A DNA stretch of 42,475 nucleotides from an uncultured Clostridia bacterium (GCA_947367115.1 CANBCW010000010.1:1-42475), one strand, 5' to 3'. Positions 1 through 9,600 are shown, numbered from the stretch's first letter. Numbers and translations are program-made. Notes: generated by a model not told the origin, from the sequence alone.

Positions 1-20
1 GCAAAAAGCGCCTTCGGCGA

Positions 21-50
21 GGGCCGATGTGGTCATCGGCCCCTACGGGC
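21..50. repeat. Palindromic intergenic repeat (CGTAGGGG type)
   Basis: The stretch holds an inverted repeat, GGGCCGATG / CATCGGCCC, followed by CCTACGGGC. A close relative lies at 18603-18634 in the purE-purC gap. It sits just beyond the 3' end of the minus-strand alaX-like gene and is joined to it by the tag AAACAACAATTTATC (72-86), which recurs elsewhere in the window. It could act as a transcript-end hairpin, but no clear T tract follows. Confidence 0.55.
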
Positions 51-81
51 GCGTTTGTTTATTAAACCCGCAAACAACAAT

Positions 82-1239
82 TTATCTTCTAAACCATTCC
101 TGAAAGAATTGATCGATCTGCTCCCGGGTGGCGGGGATCGTTCCCTGGAAGATGCCGGGGTTGCCGCCGCCCCGGGCGTTCAGGGCAGATTTCAGGGCGC
201 TGCCCAGCTCTTTGACATCTCCGTTTTTGTTTACCAGACATACGTTGAAATTTCCGTCGGTGCCGCTGAATACCGCAGCGGTGCCGACGCATTTTTCTGC
301 AATTCGGTCTGCAAGTTCCCGGACAGCCAAGGCAGACAGCTCAGGCTCAAAATGGAGTACATTCCCCTGCCCTTGGTAATCCGCGGCGATCGCGTCCCAA
401 ATGCGGCGCTCCATCCCGGCGCAGCGGTATTCCGCTGCCGCCAGCCGTTCGTTCATTTTCCGGGCGGCTTTGCCGGTCTGCATCCATTTGGCGGAAAAAG
501 CCTGAGAAACCTGCCGGTTCTGGTCGAAGGCGGCGTTCAAAAGCGCCAGCGCTCTGCCGCCGCAGGCCATTTCAATGCGCACGCCCTGATGGAATTTGAC
601 GCAGGAGAACAGCTTCACCAGCCCGATTTCACCGGTGTACGCCACATGGACACCGCAGCAGGCACATTTGTCCACGCCGGGGATCTCCACGATCCGCACA
701 GGCCACGGCAGTACCCGCTTGGTGCGGTAGCTGACGTTGGGAAGCTCTTCCGGAGTGGGATACCAGCACCGGATGGGTAGATTCTGCCACACAGCCCGGT
801 TGGCTGCCGCTTCAATCTCCGGCAGGGCATCGGCAGGGATAGGGCCGTCAAAATCAATGGTGATCATATCCGTGCCCACATGGAAGCCCACATTGTGATA
901 GCCGAACCGGGCGCAGATGATGCCGGACACGATGTGCTCGCCGGTGTGCTGCTGCATCAGGTCAAAACGGCGTTCCGCATCGATGATTCCCTCCACAGGC
1001 TTGCCCACGGTCAGAGGCGTGTCGCACAGGTGGATCACTTCCTCGCCCCGCTCCTGTACGTCCAGAACCTTCGCGCTGCCCAGGGTGCCCAGGTCGCAGG
1101 CCTGACCGCCGCCTTCGGGGTAGAAGGCGGTGGCATCCAGCGTGACGGCGTAGCCGTTGGTTACTTTCTCACAGCGGGTGACCGTGGCGGTGAAGCGGTA
1201 CAGATGGCTGTCGCTATAATATAATTTCTGTGTTTCCAT
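82..1239 (-). CDS. AlaX-type alanyl-tRNA editing protein with DHHA1 domain
   Basis: This 385-residue protein resembles free-standing AlaX proteins, which hydrolyse Ser-tRNA(Ala) or Gly-tRNA(Ala) made by error in the cytosol. The zinc-binding editing-site motifs are visible: HTGEH at residues 98-102 and CCGVH, giving Cys194 and His198. The N-terminal part has the AlaRS-like FYPEGGGQ signature (about residues 39-46). The C-terminal quarter ends in a DHHA1-like region with ARGGGNPGIFQG. The length fits the longer AlaX class that carries DHHA1. An upstream in-frame start exists, but ATG at 1239 is preceded by AAAGGAG at proper spacing, so it was chosen. The gene is transcribed divergently from the phospholipase-like gene and stands alone. 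Function is known for the family; substrate preference is not readable here. Confidence 0.88.
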   Translation of the reverse strand: METQKLYYSDSHLYRFTATVTRCEKVTNGYAVTLDATAFYPEGGGQACDLGTLGSAKVLDVQERGEEVIHLCDTPLTVGKPVEGIIDAERRFDLMQQHTGEHIVSGIICARFGYHNVGFHVGTDMITIDFDGPIPADALPEIEAAANRAVWQNLPIRCWYPTPEELPNVSYRTKRVLPWPVRIVEIPGVDKCACCGVHVAYTGEIGLVKLFSCVKFHQGVRIEMACGGRALALLNAAFDQNRQVSQAFSAKWMQTGKAARKMNERLAAAEYRCAGMERRIWDAIAADYQGQGNVLHFEPELSALAVRELADRIAEKCVGTAAVFSGTDGNFNVCLVNKNGDVKELGSALKSALNARGGGNPGIFQGTIPATREQIDQFFQEWFRR

Positions 1240-1288
1240 GGTTGCTCCTTTGGTAAGATAAATTGGTGTTTGGCGCACTAAGATATGC

Positions 1289-1458
1289 TGTCATTGCGAG
1301 GCCCGTAGGGCCGTGGCAATCCCCCACGGCGATGCGCAAATGTCACGATAACCACCGAAAATGCCGGAAGAACCGGGGGATTGCCACGCCAGTCTGCGGA
1401 CTGGCTCGCAATGACATCTTCTTTTTTTCGTGCGCCAATAATCCCATAAACAACAATT
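1289..1458. repeat. TGTCATTGCGAG-type palindromic repeat, copy 1 (long form)
   Basis: The outer arms TGTCATTGCGAG (1289-1300) and CTCGCAATGACA (1405-1416) are perfect inverted repeats. An inner pair, CGTGGCAATCCCCC (1312-1325) and GGGGGATTGCCACG (1375-1388), is also perfect. A small hairpin GCCAGTCTGCGGACTGGC lies between the right arms. A further T-rich tail runs to the tag ATAAACAACAATT (1446-1458) and is also present in copy 2 at 14358-14535. The whole folds as a branched, cloverleaf-like structure. It fills most of the gap between the divergent alaX-like and phospholipase-like genes. It looks like a non-autonomous REP/MITE-type element; no transposase for it is in the window. Confidence 0.85.
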
Positions 1459-1518
1459 CCCCTTACGAACTTATTTTTCCTATTCTAACATACTTTTCAA
1501 AAATATGCACCCTTTTAC

Positions 1519-1547
1519 TTGAACAATGGGGAAAAATCGTGTAAAAT
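1519..1547 (+). promoter_or_regulatory. Sigma-A-type promoter for the phospholipase/MFS pair
   Basis: TTGAAC (1519-1524) and TAAAAT (1542-1547) are separated by 17 bases. They lie about 30 bases upstream of the GGGGGG-containing ribosome binding site of the gene starting at 1577. The match is by eye only. Confidence 0.6.
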
Positions 1548-1576
1548 AACATTATTATGGCCTTAGGGGGGATATC

Positions 1577-2362
1577 ATGCCTTCACATTATGCCCATTAC
1601 CGCTTTGGCGCGCAGCTTTTGCCTACATTGCCGCCGGATGTGCAGCGAACGGTGGGGCGGTTCCGCCAGCTCTATGACATGGGACTCCACGGCCCGGATC
1701 TGTTTTTCTACCACAATCCGTTGCTGCATAACTCTGTCAGCAAGCTGGGGAGTAAATTCCATGCCCAGACCGGAGCGGTGTTTTTTGAACGAGTCTGCCG
1801 TTATGTTCGCCTAAGCCCTTCCGAGGGCGCGATGGCATACCTCTATGGTGTGCTGGCGCATTACGCGCTGGACTCTCTGAGCCATCCCTTCATCAAGCGG
1901 ATGGAGGAGCAGGGCAAGGCAACCCATACGGAAATCGAAACGGAATTTGACCGCTACTTACTGGACATGGACGATAAGAAGCCGCCATATCTGCAGGATC
2001 TGAGCGGACATATGCAGCTGACTCCCGGCCAGTGCCAGACGGTTGCGGGGTTTTACCCCAATGTCAGCGCCGGAGTGGTTCGCAAATGTGTGGAAAACAT
2101 GGCCGCCAGCACACGGTTCCTGGTGATGCCAAAGGGAACCCGCCGGAATATTTTTGAAAAGGCCGTTAAGGTCGTGGCACCGAAAGCCGCGGGCCATCTG
2201 ATGACGCTGCATCCCAACCGCAATTGCAGCGAGCTGGATCCCTCCCTGCTGCGGCTGTATGAGATGGCGATGGATCGCTATCCTGTATTATTGGAGCAGA
2301 TTCAGGCGCACCTGCGCCGCAAAGCGCCCCTCGGCACGGATTTTTCCGTTATTTTTGGATAA
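1577..2362 (+). CDS. Zinc-dependent phospholipase C-like protein
   Basis: The 261-residue protein matches the zinc-dependent phospholipase C / S1-P1 nuclease-like family (Pfam Zn_dep_PLPC) common in Clostridia. The N-terminus MPSHYAHYRFG and the segment GVLAHYALDSLSHPF (about residues 91-105) hold the His and Asp residues expected to coordinate metal. No signal peptide is visible, so unlike the classical secreted alpha-toxin type it is probably cytoplasmic, and the natural substrate is unknown. The start is fixed by a strong TAGGGGGGATATC ribosome binding site. It lies 19 bases before an MFS transporter gene, so the two are probably co-transcribed. The family call is fairly safe; a phospholipase activity is inference. 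Confidence 0.75.
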   Translation: MPSHYAHYRFGAQLLPTLPPDVQRTVGRFRQLYDMGLHGPDLFFYHNPLLHNSVSKLGSKFHAQTGAVFFERVCRYVRLSPSEGAMAYLYGVLAHYALDSLSHPFIKRMEEQGKATHTEIETEFDRYLLDMDDKKPPYLQDLSGHMQLTPGQCQTVAGFYPNVSAGVVRKCVENMAASTRFLVMPKGTRRNIFEKAVKVVAPKAAGHLMTLHPNRNCSELDPSLLRLYEMAMDRYPVLLEQIQAHLRRKAPLGTDFSVIFG

Positions 2363-2381
2363 AAGAGTGGAAGAGGCAAAC

Positions 2382-3668
2382 ATGAAGAGCAGATTCAAAC
2401 TCACGGCGCTGGAGCGCAGCTGGATCCTGTATGATATCGGCAACTCGGCCTTTATCCTGCTGGTGGCGACGTTGGTTCCGATCTACTTTGAATCTCTGGC
2501 GAAAGCCGGTGGCGTGCAGGAGCATTACCTGTCCTATTGGAGCTTCGCAGGTTCTGTTTCGACACTCATCGTTGCCATCGTGGCACCCATCTGCGGTACG
2601 CTGGCTGACCAGAACGGCTTCAAAAAGCCCTTATTTCTGGGATGTATGCTCTTGGGCGCGGTGGGCTGTGCCGCGCTGGGCGGCGGTTGGGGCTGGCTGG
2701 CCTTTCTGCTCATCTTTGTCGCCGCGAAGGTCGGCTTCTCTTCCAGCATCGTGTTTTATGACTCCATGCTTACGGAAATCACGACCCCTGACCGGATGGA
2801 TAAGATCTCTTCCATGGGCTATGCTTACGGCTATATTGGCTCGGTGATCCCCTTCCTCGCGTGTCTGGTCATCGTGCTGTTCAGCGGCAGCTTCGGCATG
2901 ACCCAGGGTACGGCTATGGTGGTGGCGTTCCTGATCACCGCGGTTTGGTGGATCGTCTGCTCCTTACCGCTGGCAAAGCGCTACAAGCAGACCGCCGGGG
3001 TTAAAACCGAGGGAAATGCCATCGGAGCCACCTTCAAGCAGTTGGGGCGCACCTTCATGGAGGCCAAGCAGCACAAGCACATTTTCCTATATCTGGTGGC
3101 GTTTTTCTTCTTTATCGACGGCGTTTATACCATTATTGATCTGGCTACCGCCTACGGTAAGTCGCTGGGGTTGGAGACCACAGGTCTGCTGCTGGCACTG
3201 CTGCTGACGCAGATCGTGGCGTTCCCCTGCTCCATCATTTTCGGTCGGCTCTCCACAAAGTACGATACCGGTCTGCTGATCAAGGTCAGCATCGGCTGCT
3301 ATACCTTCATTACATTGTTCGCCGTGTTCCTGAAATTCCAGTGGCAGTTCTGGATGCTGGCGGTGCTGGTGGGCATGTTCCAGGGCGGCATTCAGGCTCT
3401 GAGCCGCTCATACCTGGGGAAAATCATTCCGGCGGAACGCAGCGGTGAGTATTACGGACTCATGGATATCTGCGGCAAGGGCGCTTCTTTCGTGGGCTCG
3501 ACACTGGTGGGGGTGGTCAGTTCCGCTACCGCGGGCATGACCTGGAATGTTTTTGGCTATGAGCTGCAGAATGAGAGCATGGCGGTTGGCACGCTGGTGG
3601 TACTGTTCGCCATCGGCTACTTCCTGTTCTGCAAGGCAGATAAGCTGAACAAGGCAAGAAACGGATAA
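2382..3668 (+). CDS. MFS transporter, UMF1 / Atg22-like
   Basis: This 428-residue integral membrane protein has about a dozen hydrophobic segments, fitting a 12-TM major facilitator. The N-terminus LERSWILYDIGNSAF is the hallmark of the UMF1 / vacuole-effluxer Atg22-like group (the D-x-x-NSAF motif at the start of TM1). A cytosolic loop rich in Lys and Thr near residues 200-235 separates the two halves. The substrate cannot be read from sequence; relatives are suggested to export amino acids or other small molecules. The frame is open further upstream, but ATG at 2382 follows GAAGAGG and gives the usual family N-terminus. It follows the phospholipase-like gene by 19 bases and is followed by a GC-rich hairpin terminator. 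Confidence 0.85.
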   Translation: MKSRFKLTALERSWILYDIGNSAFILLVATLVPIYFESLAKAGGVQEHYLSYWSFAGSVSTLIVAIVAPICGTLADQNGFKKPLFLGCMLLGAVGCAALGGGWGWLAFLLIFVAAKVGFSSSIVFYDSMLTEITTPDRMDKISSMGYAYGYIGSVIPFLACLVIVLFSGSFGMTQGTAMVVAFLITAVWWIVCSLPLAKRYKQTAGVKTEGNAIGATFKQLGRTFMEAKQHKHIFLYLVAFFFFIDGVYTIIDLATAYGKSLGLETTGLLLALLLTQIVAFPCSIIFGRLSTKYDTGLLIKVSIGCYTFITLFAVFLKFQWQFWMLAVLVGMFQGGIQALSRSYLGKIIPAERSGEYYGLMDICGKGASFVGSTLVGVVSSATAGMTWNVFGYELQNESMAVGTLVVLFAIGYFLFCKADKLNKARNG

Positions 3669-3676
3669 TATTCAAG

Positions 3677-3700
3677 GGGCGCGGCCATCTGGCCGCGCCC
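3677..3700 (+). terminator. Intrinsic terminator-like hairpin after the MFS gene
   Basis: GGGCGCGGCC, loop ATCT and GGCCGCGCCC form a perfect 10-bp stem starting 9 bases after the stop codon. The following TGTTCGTGTCTTTGG is only moderately T-rich, so termination may be incomplete. Confidence 0.65.
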
Positions 3701-3780
3701 TGTTCGTGTCTTTGGTTGTATACTTCATACAAATATACTGTATACGATTTATGGAAAATACCAAATAAGGTTACAAATTG

Positions 3781-3809
3781 TTGCTTTTATGTCGAATTTA
3801 GGATATAAT
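3781..3809 (+). promoter_or_regulatory. Sigma-A-type promoter for the solute-binding protein
   Basis: TTGCTT (3781-3786) and a consensus TATAAT (3804-3809) are separated by 17 bases, about 67 bases upstream of the start codon at 3876. The surrounding sequence is AT-rich, in contrast to the flanking genes. Confidence 0.7.
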
Positions 3810-3875
3810 CATACCATAATATTGAGTACTTGCAATGAATAGTTATGTAAACTAATCAATGATGAGGATACGGCC

Positions 3876-5042
3876 ATGAAAAAAGTGATCACGCTGCTCC
3901 TGCTGCTGGGGCTGTGCGTGGGGCTGCTGGTGTACAATTTTACCCTGCCGAAGCCGGAAAACGGCGAAACGGAACCAACCGTCACCGAGCCCATAACGCC
4001 GACTGAGCCCCTGACAGGTGAGGTGCGCATTTTGAATAAGGATCCGGATCTGCAGACGGCGTGGGAGAGCGTGGCTGCCGATTACACCAGCCGAACCGGT
4101 GTACTCGTAACGGTGCTGACTGCCGCGGATGAAGCCCAGCCTACGCTGTTCACCGTCAGCGGGGAGGAAGAGTTGGCGGCCGTGCAGGATCAGTGTGTGG
4201 ATCTTTCCGGTACGGCGGCTTATGCCCAGCTTGCATCCTGGGATCTGGCGCTGACTGCCGAGGATAAGGTTTTCGGCATTGCCAATCAGGTGGAGGTTTT
4301 TGGTCTGGTCTACAACAGTACACTGCTGGGCCTGACCGGTAACTCTTGGAAAGATATTCGTAGTTTTGCGGATCTGACGAATGTAGTGGCCTCCATTACT
4401 GAAAAAAGTGGGGAGCTGGGCTTCTCCGCCTTTGCACGGGTGGATCCGTCCGACAGTTTTGCCATTCAGCTCGCGTCTCTGACCGGAGATACCAGAGATT
4501 TTGTGGATCTTTTTCTAAATAACGCCACCTGTGATCCGGTGGAGCTGGGAAGCTGCACCGAGGAGGATGCCCTGCAGGATTTCCTGAGCGGAAAGGCTGT
4601 ATTCTTTCTGGCAAGATCGTCTGAGTATGAGACTCTGGCGGCCCTTGGCACAGAACATATGGGGGTGCTGCCGGTGTATCTGGGCGGTGGTGCCGAGGAA
4701 CGCCAGAGCCTGTGCGCTGTGGGCACCGGTTATTGGTGTGTCCGCAGCGATGCTCCAGAGCTGGATATTCAGGCTACGCTGGACTTTTTGGATTATCTGG
4801 TACAGCCCAGAGAGAATGGCAATGTCCCGGTGGACGATTTAGGGCTGCTGGCTCCCTACCGTCAGGCTAGTGCGGCTTCCAACATATTGGAGATTGCCTT
4901 CCGCCTTGACCTGTCTGCCGGCAAGGAGCTGATGATCTGCAAAAAAGTGTCGCAGATTCCAGAAGGGCTGGATGAAGCACTGATCGCCTATGCTGCTGAC
5001 CCTTCGGATGAAAACTGGGTCGCCGTCATGGCGCTCATGTGA
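3876..5042 (+). CDS. Extracellular solute-binding protein (family 1-like), membrane anchored
   Basis: The 388-residue protein begins with MKK and a hydrophobic stretch (residues 5-20), then a Pro/Thr/Glu-rich linker (about residues 25-47), the layout of an exported binding protein. The body resembles periplasmic sugar-binding proteins: EVFGLVYNSTLLGLTG is the typical hinge-proximal region, followed by a FADLTN-like segment and VFFLARSSEYETLAALG. The Cys in LLGLC is not preceded by a canonical lipobox, so the anchor may be an uncleaved helix rather than a lipid. No ABC permease or ATPase gene is adjacent, so it is an orphan; its ligand is unknown. It has its own promoter and a terminator just downstream. 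The start follows a GATGAGGATACGGCC ribosome binding site. Confidence 0.72.
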   Translation: MKKVITLLLLLGLCVGLLVYNFTLPKPENGETEPTVTEPITPTEPLTGEVRILNKDPDLQTAWESVAADYTSRTGVLVTVLTAADEAQPTLFTVSGEEELAAVQDQCVDLSGTAAYAQLASWDLALTAEDKVFGIANQVEVFGLVYNSTLLGLTGNSWKDIRSFADLTNVVASITEKSGELGFSAFARVDPSDSFAIQLASLTGDTRDFVDLFLNNATCDPVELGSCTEEDALQDFLSGKAVFFLARSSEYETLAALGTEHMGVLPVYLGGGAEERQSLCAVGTGYWCVRSDAPELDIQATLDFLDYLVQPRENGNVPVDDLGLLAPYRQASAASNILEIAFRLDLSAGKELMICKKVSQIPEGLDEALIAYAADPSDENWVAVMALM

Positions 5043-5060
5043 GAAAAATTAAAATTGCAA

Positions 5061-5094
5061 AGCAGCCGCTGCGTGAATGCAGCGGTCGCTTTTT
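5061..5094 (+). terminator. Intrinsic terminator after the solute-binding protein
   Basis: CCGCTGC (5066-5072) and GCAGCGG (5079-5085) form the core stem, with outer AGC/GCT pairing, followed by TTTTT. It lies in the 60-base gap between two convergent genes. Confidence 0.75.
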
Positions 5095-5102
5095 CTGTAG
5101 GA

Positions 5103-5969
5103 TCACTTGGGTGTGAACAGGTAGTGCGTCACAATGCCAAGGCGGTTGTGGCCGAGCGCTTTGCTGACGGAGTACATGGCACGCTTGTCCAGCACAATAC
5201 CCTGCATATCCCCACGGCAGACATAGCGGTCTTTTGCGGGAATCTGATTAATTGGCCGCGCAAACTTAGCGTATGTAGCTTGAGCAAAAATGCGGCGATA
5301 CCCATGGAGGGGTGCCCGGGGAGGGATCGTGCGGCAGATATACGTGCGCCCTTGTTCCTGAGCCATTTGAGCCAGCTGCAGAATGCTGTCGTCCAGCGCA
5401 TAGACTTCCCGGCGGCGGCCACCCTTGCCCTGACGCACCAATACGCGGATGTTGCCACTCGCATCCACATACACATCCTCCACGCGCAGCGCCCGTAGTT
5501 CGTGGCGGCGCAGGCCGCAGCTCTTGCAGGCTCTCGCCAGAAGGGGGTGCTCCGCTTCAAACTCGGCCATTTTTTCGGTGATATTATGATATCGACTGAT
5601 CTCAGAGCGGTAACGGGGCGGCAGTTTCACGCCAAAATCGGCAGAGTTGCATTGATACAGCTTGGCAAGGGCGCTGGCATCCCGGTGCAGCGTCCATGCG
5701 CTGATACCATCCAGCATCCGCTGTTCCAAATATGCGCCCACGTGAGGGCGGGCATCGTCCAATGTTTTGCAACCAAAGTTGTCTTTTGCCCAGTTGGCAA
5801 AATGCGTCCCAATATCGAGATAAGTGTTAAAGGTTGACTTGCTGTAAATTCGGTCTTTGCGCGTTTGTCCGTTGTTAGCGATTCGTTCATTGTGCTTGGA
5901 TGCGACAAAAGCCTGCATCTCTTGCAGGCAGTCCAGAGCCTGCCTGGTCATACTGGGTCTGTAGCCCAT
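5103..5969 (-). CDS. Tyrosine recombinase / phage-integrase family protein
   Basis: The 288-residue protein has an N-terminal SAM-like DNA-binding part (about residues 1-130) and a C-terminal catalytic domain. Visible catalytic elements are the box I Arg in SCGLRRHELRALR, the beta-strand Lys in VRQGKGGRRREV, the box III His in SKALGHNRLG and the nucleophile Tyr in VTHYLF near the C-terminus. The box II H-x-x-R position appears to read YVCR, so Tyr replaces His, as in some other stand-alone integrases (family statement from memory). ATG at 5969 was chosen because AAAGGAGG precedes it; the open frame upstream lacks a good site. No phage or ICE genes surround it, and no obvious att repeats were seen. 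It could be a mobile-element remnant or a dedicated local recombinase. Confidence 0.83.
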   Translation of the reverse strand: MGYRPSMTRQALDCLQEMQAFVASKHNERIANNGQTRKDRIYSKSTFNTYLDIGTHFANWAKDNFGCKTLDDARPHVGAYLEQRMLDGISAWTLHRDASALAKLYQCNSADFGVKLPPRYRSEISRYHNITEKMAEFEAEHPLLARACKSCGLRRHELRALRVEDVYVDASGNIRVLVRQGKGGRRREVYALDDSILQLAQMAQEQGRTYICRTIPPRAPLHGYRRIFAQATYAKFARPINQIPAKDRYVCRGDMQGIVLDKRAMYSVSKALGHNRLGIVTHYLFTPK

Positions 5970-6583
5970 AAAATGATCCTCCTTTTGCATAGAAAAATAT
6001 GGGTGTCCCGGCGTAAATTCCCCCGCCGGGTAGGGATTTTTGTTAAGCGAGACGAAATTTTTAACATGGGTTTCCGTTCCCTTTCCTCGCTGCATATTCT
6101 TGTGCAGCGGCGTGCGGGGCTAGGCACACGATCCAACGATCGCACTACCATGCCCCTGGTTCTTTGACCGGCAGACAGTTACCCGATATACGCTGGCTGC
6201 GTATACCACATAAAATGCCTCGGTCATTGTCACATCCGCAGGCTCTGCGCAATACCGGAGCCCACCGGTATCCGACTTGCCCTGTTCCCTTCTGTGACCA
6301 TGCTTTTTTGCAAACTCCAATCTTGATGAAATATCCTTCATATAGAATCATGATAAATGAGCACGATTCGCAACAAAAAAGCCGGAGGAGATGTTTAGGG
6401 ATAGGATGTGACGCATATAAAAAACTCCAAATCGTCATGAATAAATCTCCTATATTCTATTATGATTTTTTGCCTGCAAAGAATTTTTGCACCCCTCTGC
6501 GGTGACCGAAGAGGGGTGCAAAAGTTCGGTATATTCACAAAAACTTATTAAAACTGGCGATAAATCAACGAAAAAAGTGCAAT
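5970..6583. other. Intergenic region between integrase and purL terminator
   Basis: About 600 bases without a gene I can support. It contains a GC-rich dyad upstream of the integrase (CCCGGCGGG / CCGCCGGG-like, about 6010-6030) and a striking perfect 14-bp inverted repeat TTTTGCACCCCTCT / AGAGGGGTGCAAAA (6485-6498 and 6510-6523) with an 11-base loop. It also has an open frame on the minus strand (6145-6438, 97 codons) preceded by an AGGAGA site. That frame encodes a Cys/Arg-rich peptide with no recognisable family and is not called as a gene. The 14-bp hairpin could be a terminator or a recombinase or regulator site. Confidence 0.5.
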
Positions 6584-6616
6584 AAAAAATGGCGCTGCTC
6601 AGTCGAGCAGCGCCAT
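6584..6616 (-). terminator. Intrinsic terminator of the purine operon
   Basis: Read on the minus strand, ATGGCGCTGCTC, a four-base loop and GAGCAGCGCCAT form a perfect 12-bp stem. It is followed directly by a run of T residues (six A on the plus strand at 6584-6589). It begins about 33 bases after the purL stop codon. This is the strongest terminator in the window. Confidence 0.9.
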
Positions 6617-6649
6617 TGCGAGTGATTTGGTTTACATAATATAAAGAGC

Positions 6650-9600
6650 TTATTTGAAGTACTTCACAGCAGCCTTGAACAGCTGGATCTCGTACTCGCC
6701 GGGGACGTTCTTGTACAGGCCGCTGCCGATACGCTCGCTGTGGCCCATCTTACCCAGAACACGACCGTCGGGGCTGGTGATGCCCTCGATGGCGTACAGG
6801 GAGCCGTTGGGGTTGAAGTGAATGTCAGCAGTAGCATCACCGTTCAGGTCAACGTACTGGGTAGCGATCTGACCATTAGCAGCCAGCTGGCGGATCAGCT
6901 CCTCGGATGCCAGGAACTTGCCCTCGCCGTGGGAAATGGGGACATTGTACACATCGCCCACATTGGTCAGGCTCAGCCAGGGGCTCTTGTTGGAGGCAAC
7001 CCGGGTGCGGACGATGCGGCTCTGGTGGCGGCTGATGTTGTTGAAGGTCAGGGTGGGGCAGGTTTCATCGGTATCGATGATCTTGCCATAGGGCACCAGA
7101 CCCAGCTTGATCAGCGCCTGGAAGCCGTTGCAGATGCCCAGCATCAGGCCGTCCCGGTTCTCCAGCAGCTCGGTGACGCCTTCCTTGATGGCGGCGTTGC
7201 GGAAGAACGCGGTGATGAACTTGCCGGAGCCGTCGGGCTCGTCGCCGCCGGAGAAGCCGCCGGGGATGAACACCACCTGCGCGTCCTTCAGGGCATTGGC
7301 AAAGTTTTCAACACTTCTTGCGATGCCGTCGGCGGACAGGTTATTGATGACCATGATCTCCGGCTCAGCACCGGCATCCCGGACGGCCTTGGCGGAGTCA
7401 TATTCGCAGTTGGTGCCGGGGAAGGCAGGGATCAACACCTTGGGCTTTGCCACCTTGATGGCGGGAGCCACACGGCTGGCTGCCTCATAGGAGAACGTCT
7501 CCATAGAGCCTTCGGGGGCGGCGATGTTGCAGGCGTAAACAGACTCCAGCTTGTCCTCGTAAGCGTTCAGGACTTCGTTCTGGGTCAGGACTTCGCCCTT
7601 GTAGGAGAAGCTGCCCTCGGTGGTCACGCCGATGACCTTACCCACAGTTCCTTCGGCCATCTCCAGCACGAAGCTGCCGTAGGCATAGCCGAACAGCTCG
7701 TCCATGGTCACCGCTTCATCGATGGCGATACCGCAGCCGTTGCCGAAGCCCATCTTCATGACGGCTTCTGCCACGCCGCCCATGCCGGGGGTGTAGGCGG
7801 CTGCGGCTTTGCCGCTGCGCAGCAGTTCGGTGACGGTGTTGAAGTTTTTGATCAAAGAAGCGGTCACAGGCAAGCCGTTCTCGTCATAATCAGGTGTCAG
7901 CAGGCAGACGGTGTGACCTGCGGCCTTAAATTCCGGAGAGACGACATCGGAGGTCTTACCGGTGGTGACGGCGAAGGACACCAGCGTGGGGGGCACGTCC
8001 AGATTCTCAAAGGAGCCGGACATGGAGTCCTTGCCGCCGATGGAGCCGATGCCCAGGTTCATCTGAGCCTTGAATGCACCCAGCAGCGCTGCCAGAGGCT
8101 TGCCCCAGCGCTTTTCGTCCTTGTTCAGCCGCTCGAAATACTCCTGGAAGGTCAGGTACACATCCTCAAAGGACGCGCCGCTGGCGATCAGTTTGGAAAC
8201 AGACTCCACAACGGCCAGATACGCGCCGTGGTAGGGGCTGCACTCAGTGATGAAGGGGTTGTAGCCGAAGGACATGAAGGAGCAGTCGTCGGTGTGTTTC
8301 TTCTCCACGCTGATTTTCTGCACCATGGCCTGAATGGGGGTCAGCTGATTTTTGCCGCCGAAGGGCATCAGCACGGTGCCTGCGCCGATGGTGGAGTCGA
8401 ACCGCTCGGAAAGACCCCGCTTGGAGCAGGTATTCAGATCGGAGGCCACGGCTTTGAAATTCTCGGCGAAGCTGCCGGTGACGGCCTTATCAAAGGCCTT
8501 GGGAGCGGCGGGAGCGGCGGTGATGTGCTTGTCCGCGCCGTTGGAATTCAGGAAATCACGGCTGATATCGCAGATGGTCTTTCCGTTCCAGTGCATGACC
8601 AGCCGAGCTTCTTCGGTGACGGTGGCCACAGGCACGGCGTTCAGGTTCTCGGTGCCAGCCAGCTCCAGGAACCGGGCAACGTCCTTGGCTTCGACCACGA
8701 CTGCCATACGCTCCTGAGATTCGGAGATGGCGATCTCGGTGCCGTCTAACCCATCGTACTTCTTGGGTACGGCGTTCAGGTCGATGGTCAGACCGTCAGC
8801 CAGCTCGCCGATGGCAACGGACACGCCGCCAGCACCAAAGTCGTTGCAGCGCTTGATCAGCTTGGAAGCCTCGGCATTCCGGAACAGACGCTGGAGCTTC
8901 CGCTCCTCGGGAGCGTTGCCCTTCTGTACCTCACTGCCGCAGGTTTCAACGGACTGGGTATTGTGAGCCTTGGAAGAACCGGTGGCGCCGCCGATGCCGT
9001 CGCGGCCGGTGTTGCCGCCCAGCAGGATTACGATGTCCCCGGGGGCGGGACGTTCACGGCGGACGTTTTCAGCGGGAGCCGCGGCGATGACTGCGCCGAT
9101 CTCCATGCGCTTGGCAGCGTAGCCGGGGTGATAAATTTCATCGACAATGCCGGTAGCCAGACCGATCTGGTTGCCGTAGCTGGAATAGCCGGCAGCGGCA
9201 GTGGTGACGATCTTGCGCTGGGGCAGCTTGCCGGGGATGGTTTCGGAAACCGGCTTCAGGGGATCTGCCGCGCCGGTGACGCGCATGGCACCGTAAACAT
9301 AGCTGCGGCCGGACAGGGGGTCACGGATGGCACCGCCGATGCAGGTAGCCGCGCCGCCGAAGGGCTCGATCTCCGTGGGATGGTTGTGAGTCTCGTTTTT
9401 GAACAGCAGCAGCCAGGGCTCCACCACGCCGTCCACCGTCACGTCGATCTTGACGGTGCAGGCGTTGATCTCCTCGCTTTCGTCCAGCTTAGGAAGCTGA
9501 CCGTTGGCCTTCAGGTGCTTGACGGCTACGGTGGCCAGATCCATCAGGCAGATAGGCTTGTTCTCCCGGCCGAGGGCATTCCGGGTAGCAATGTACTCCT

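Noticed and set aside
6145..6438. Small minus-strand gene of 97 codons with an AGGAGA site
   Set aside because: The predicted peptide is Cys/Arg-rich with no hydrophobic or family pattern, and overlapping frames are equally open; kept only as a note in the intergenic entry.
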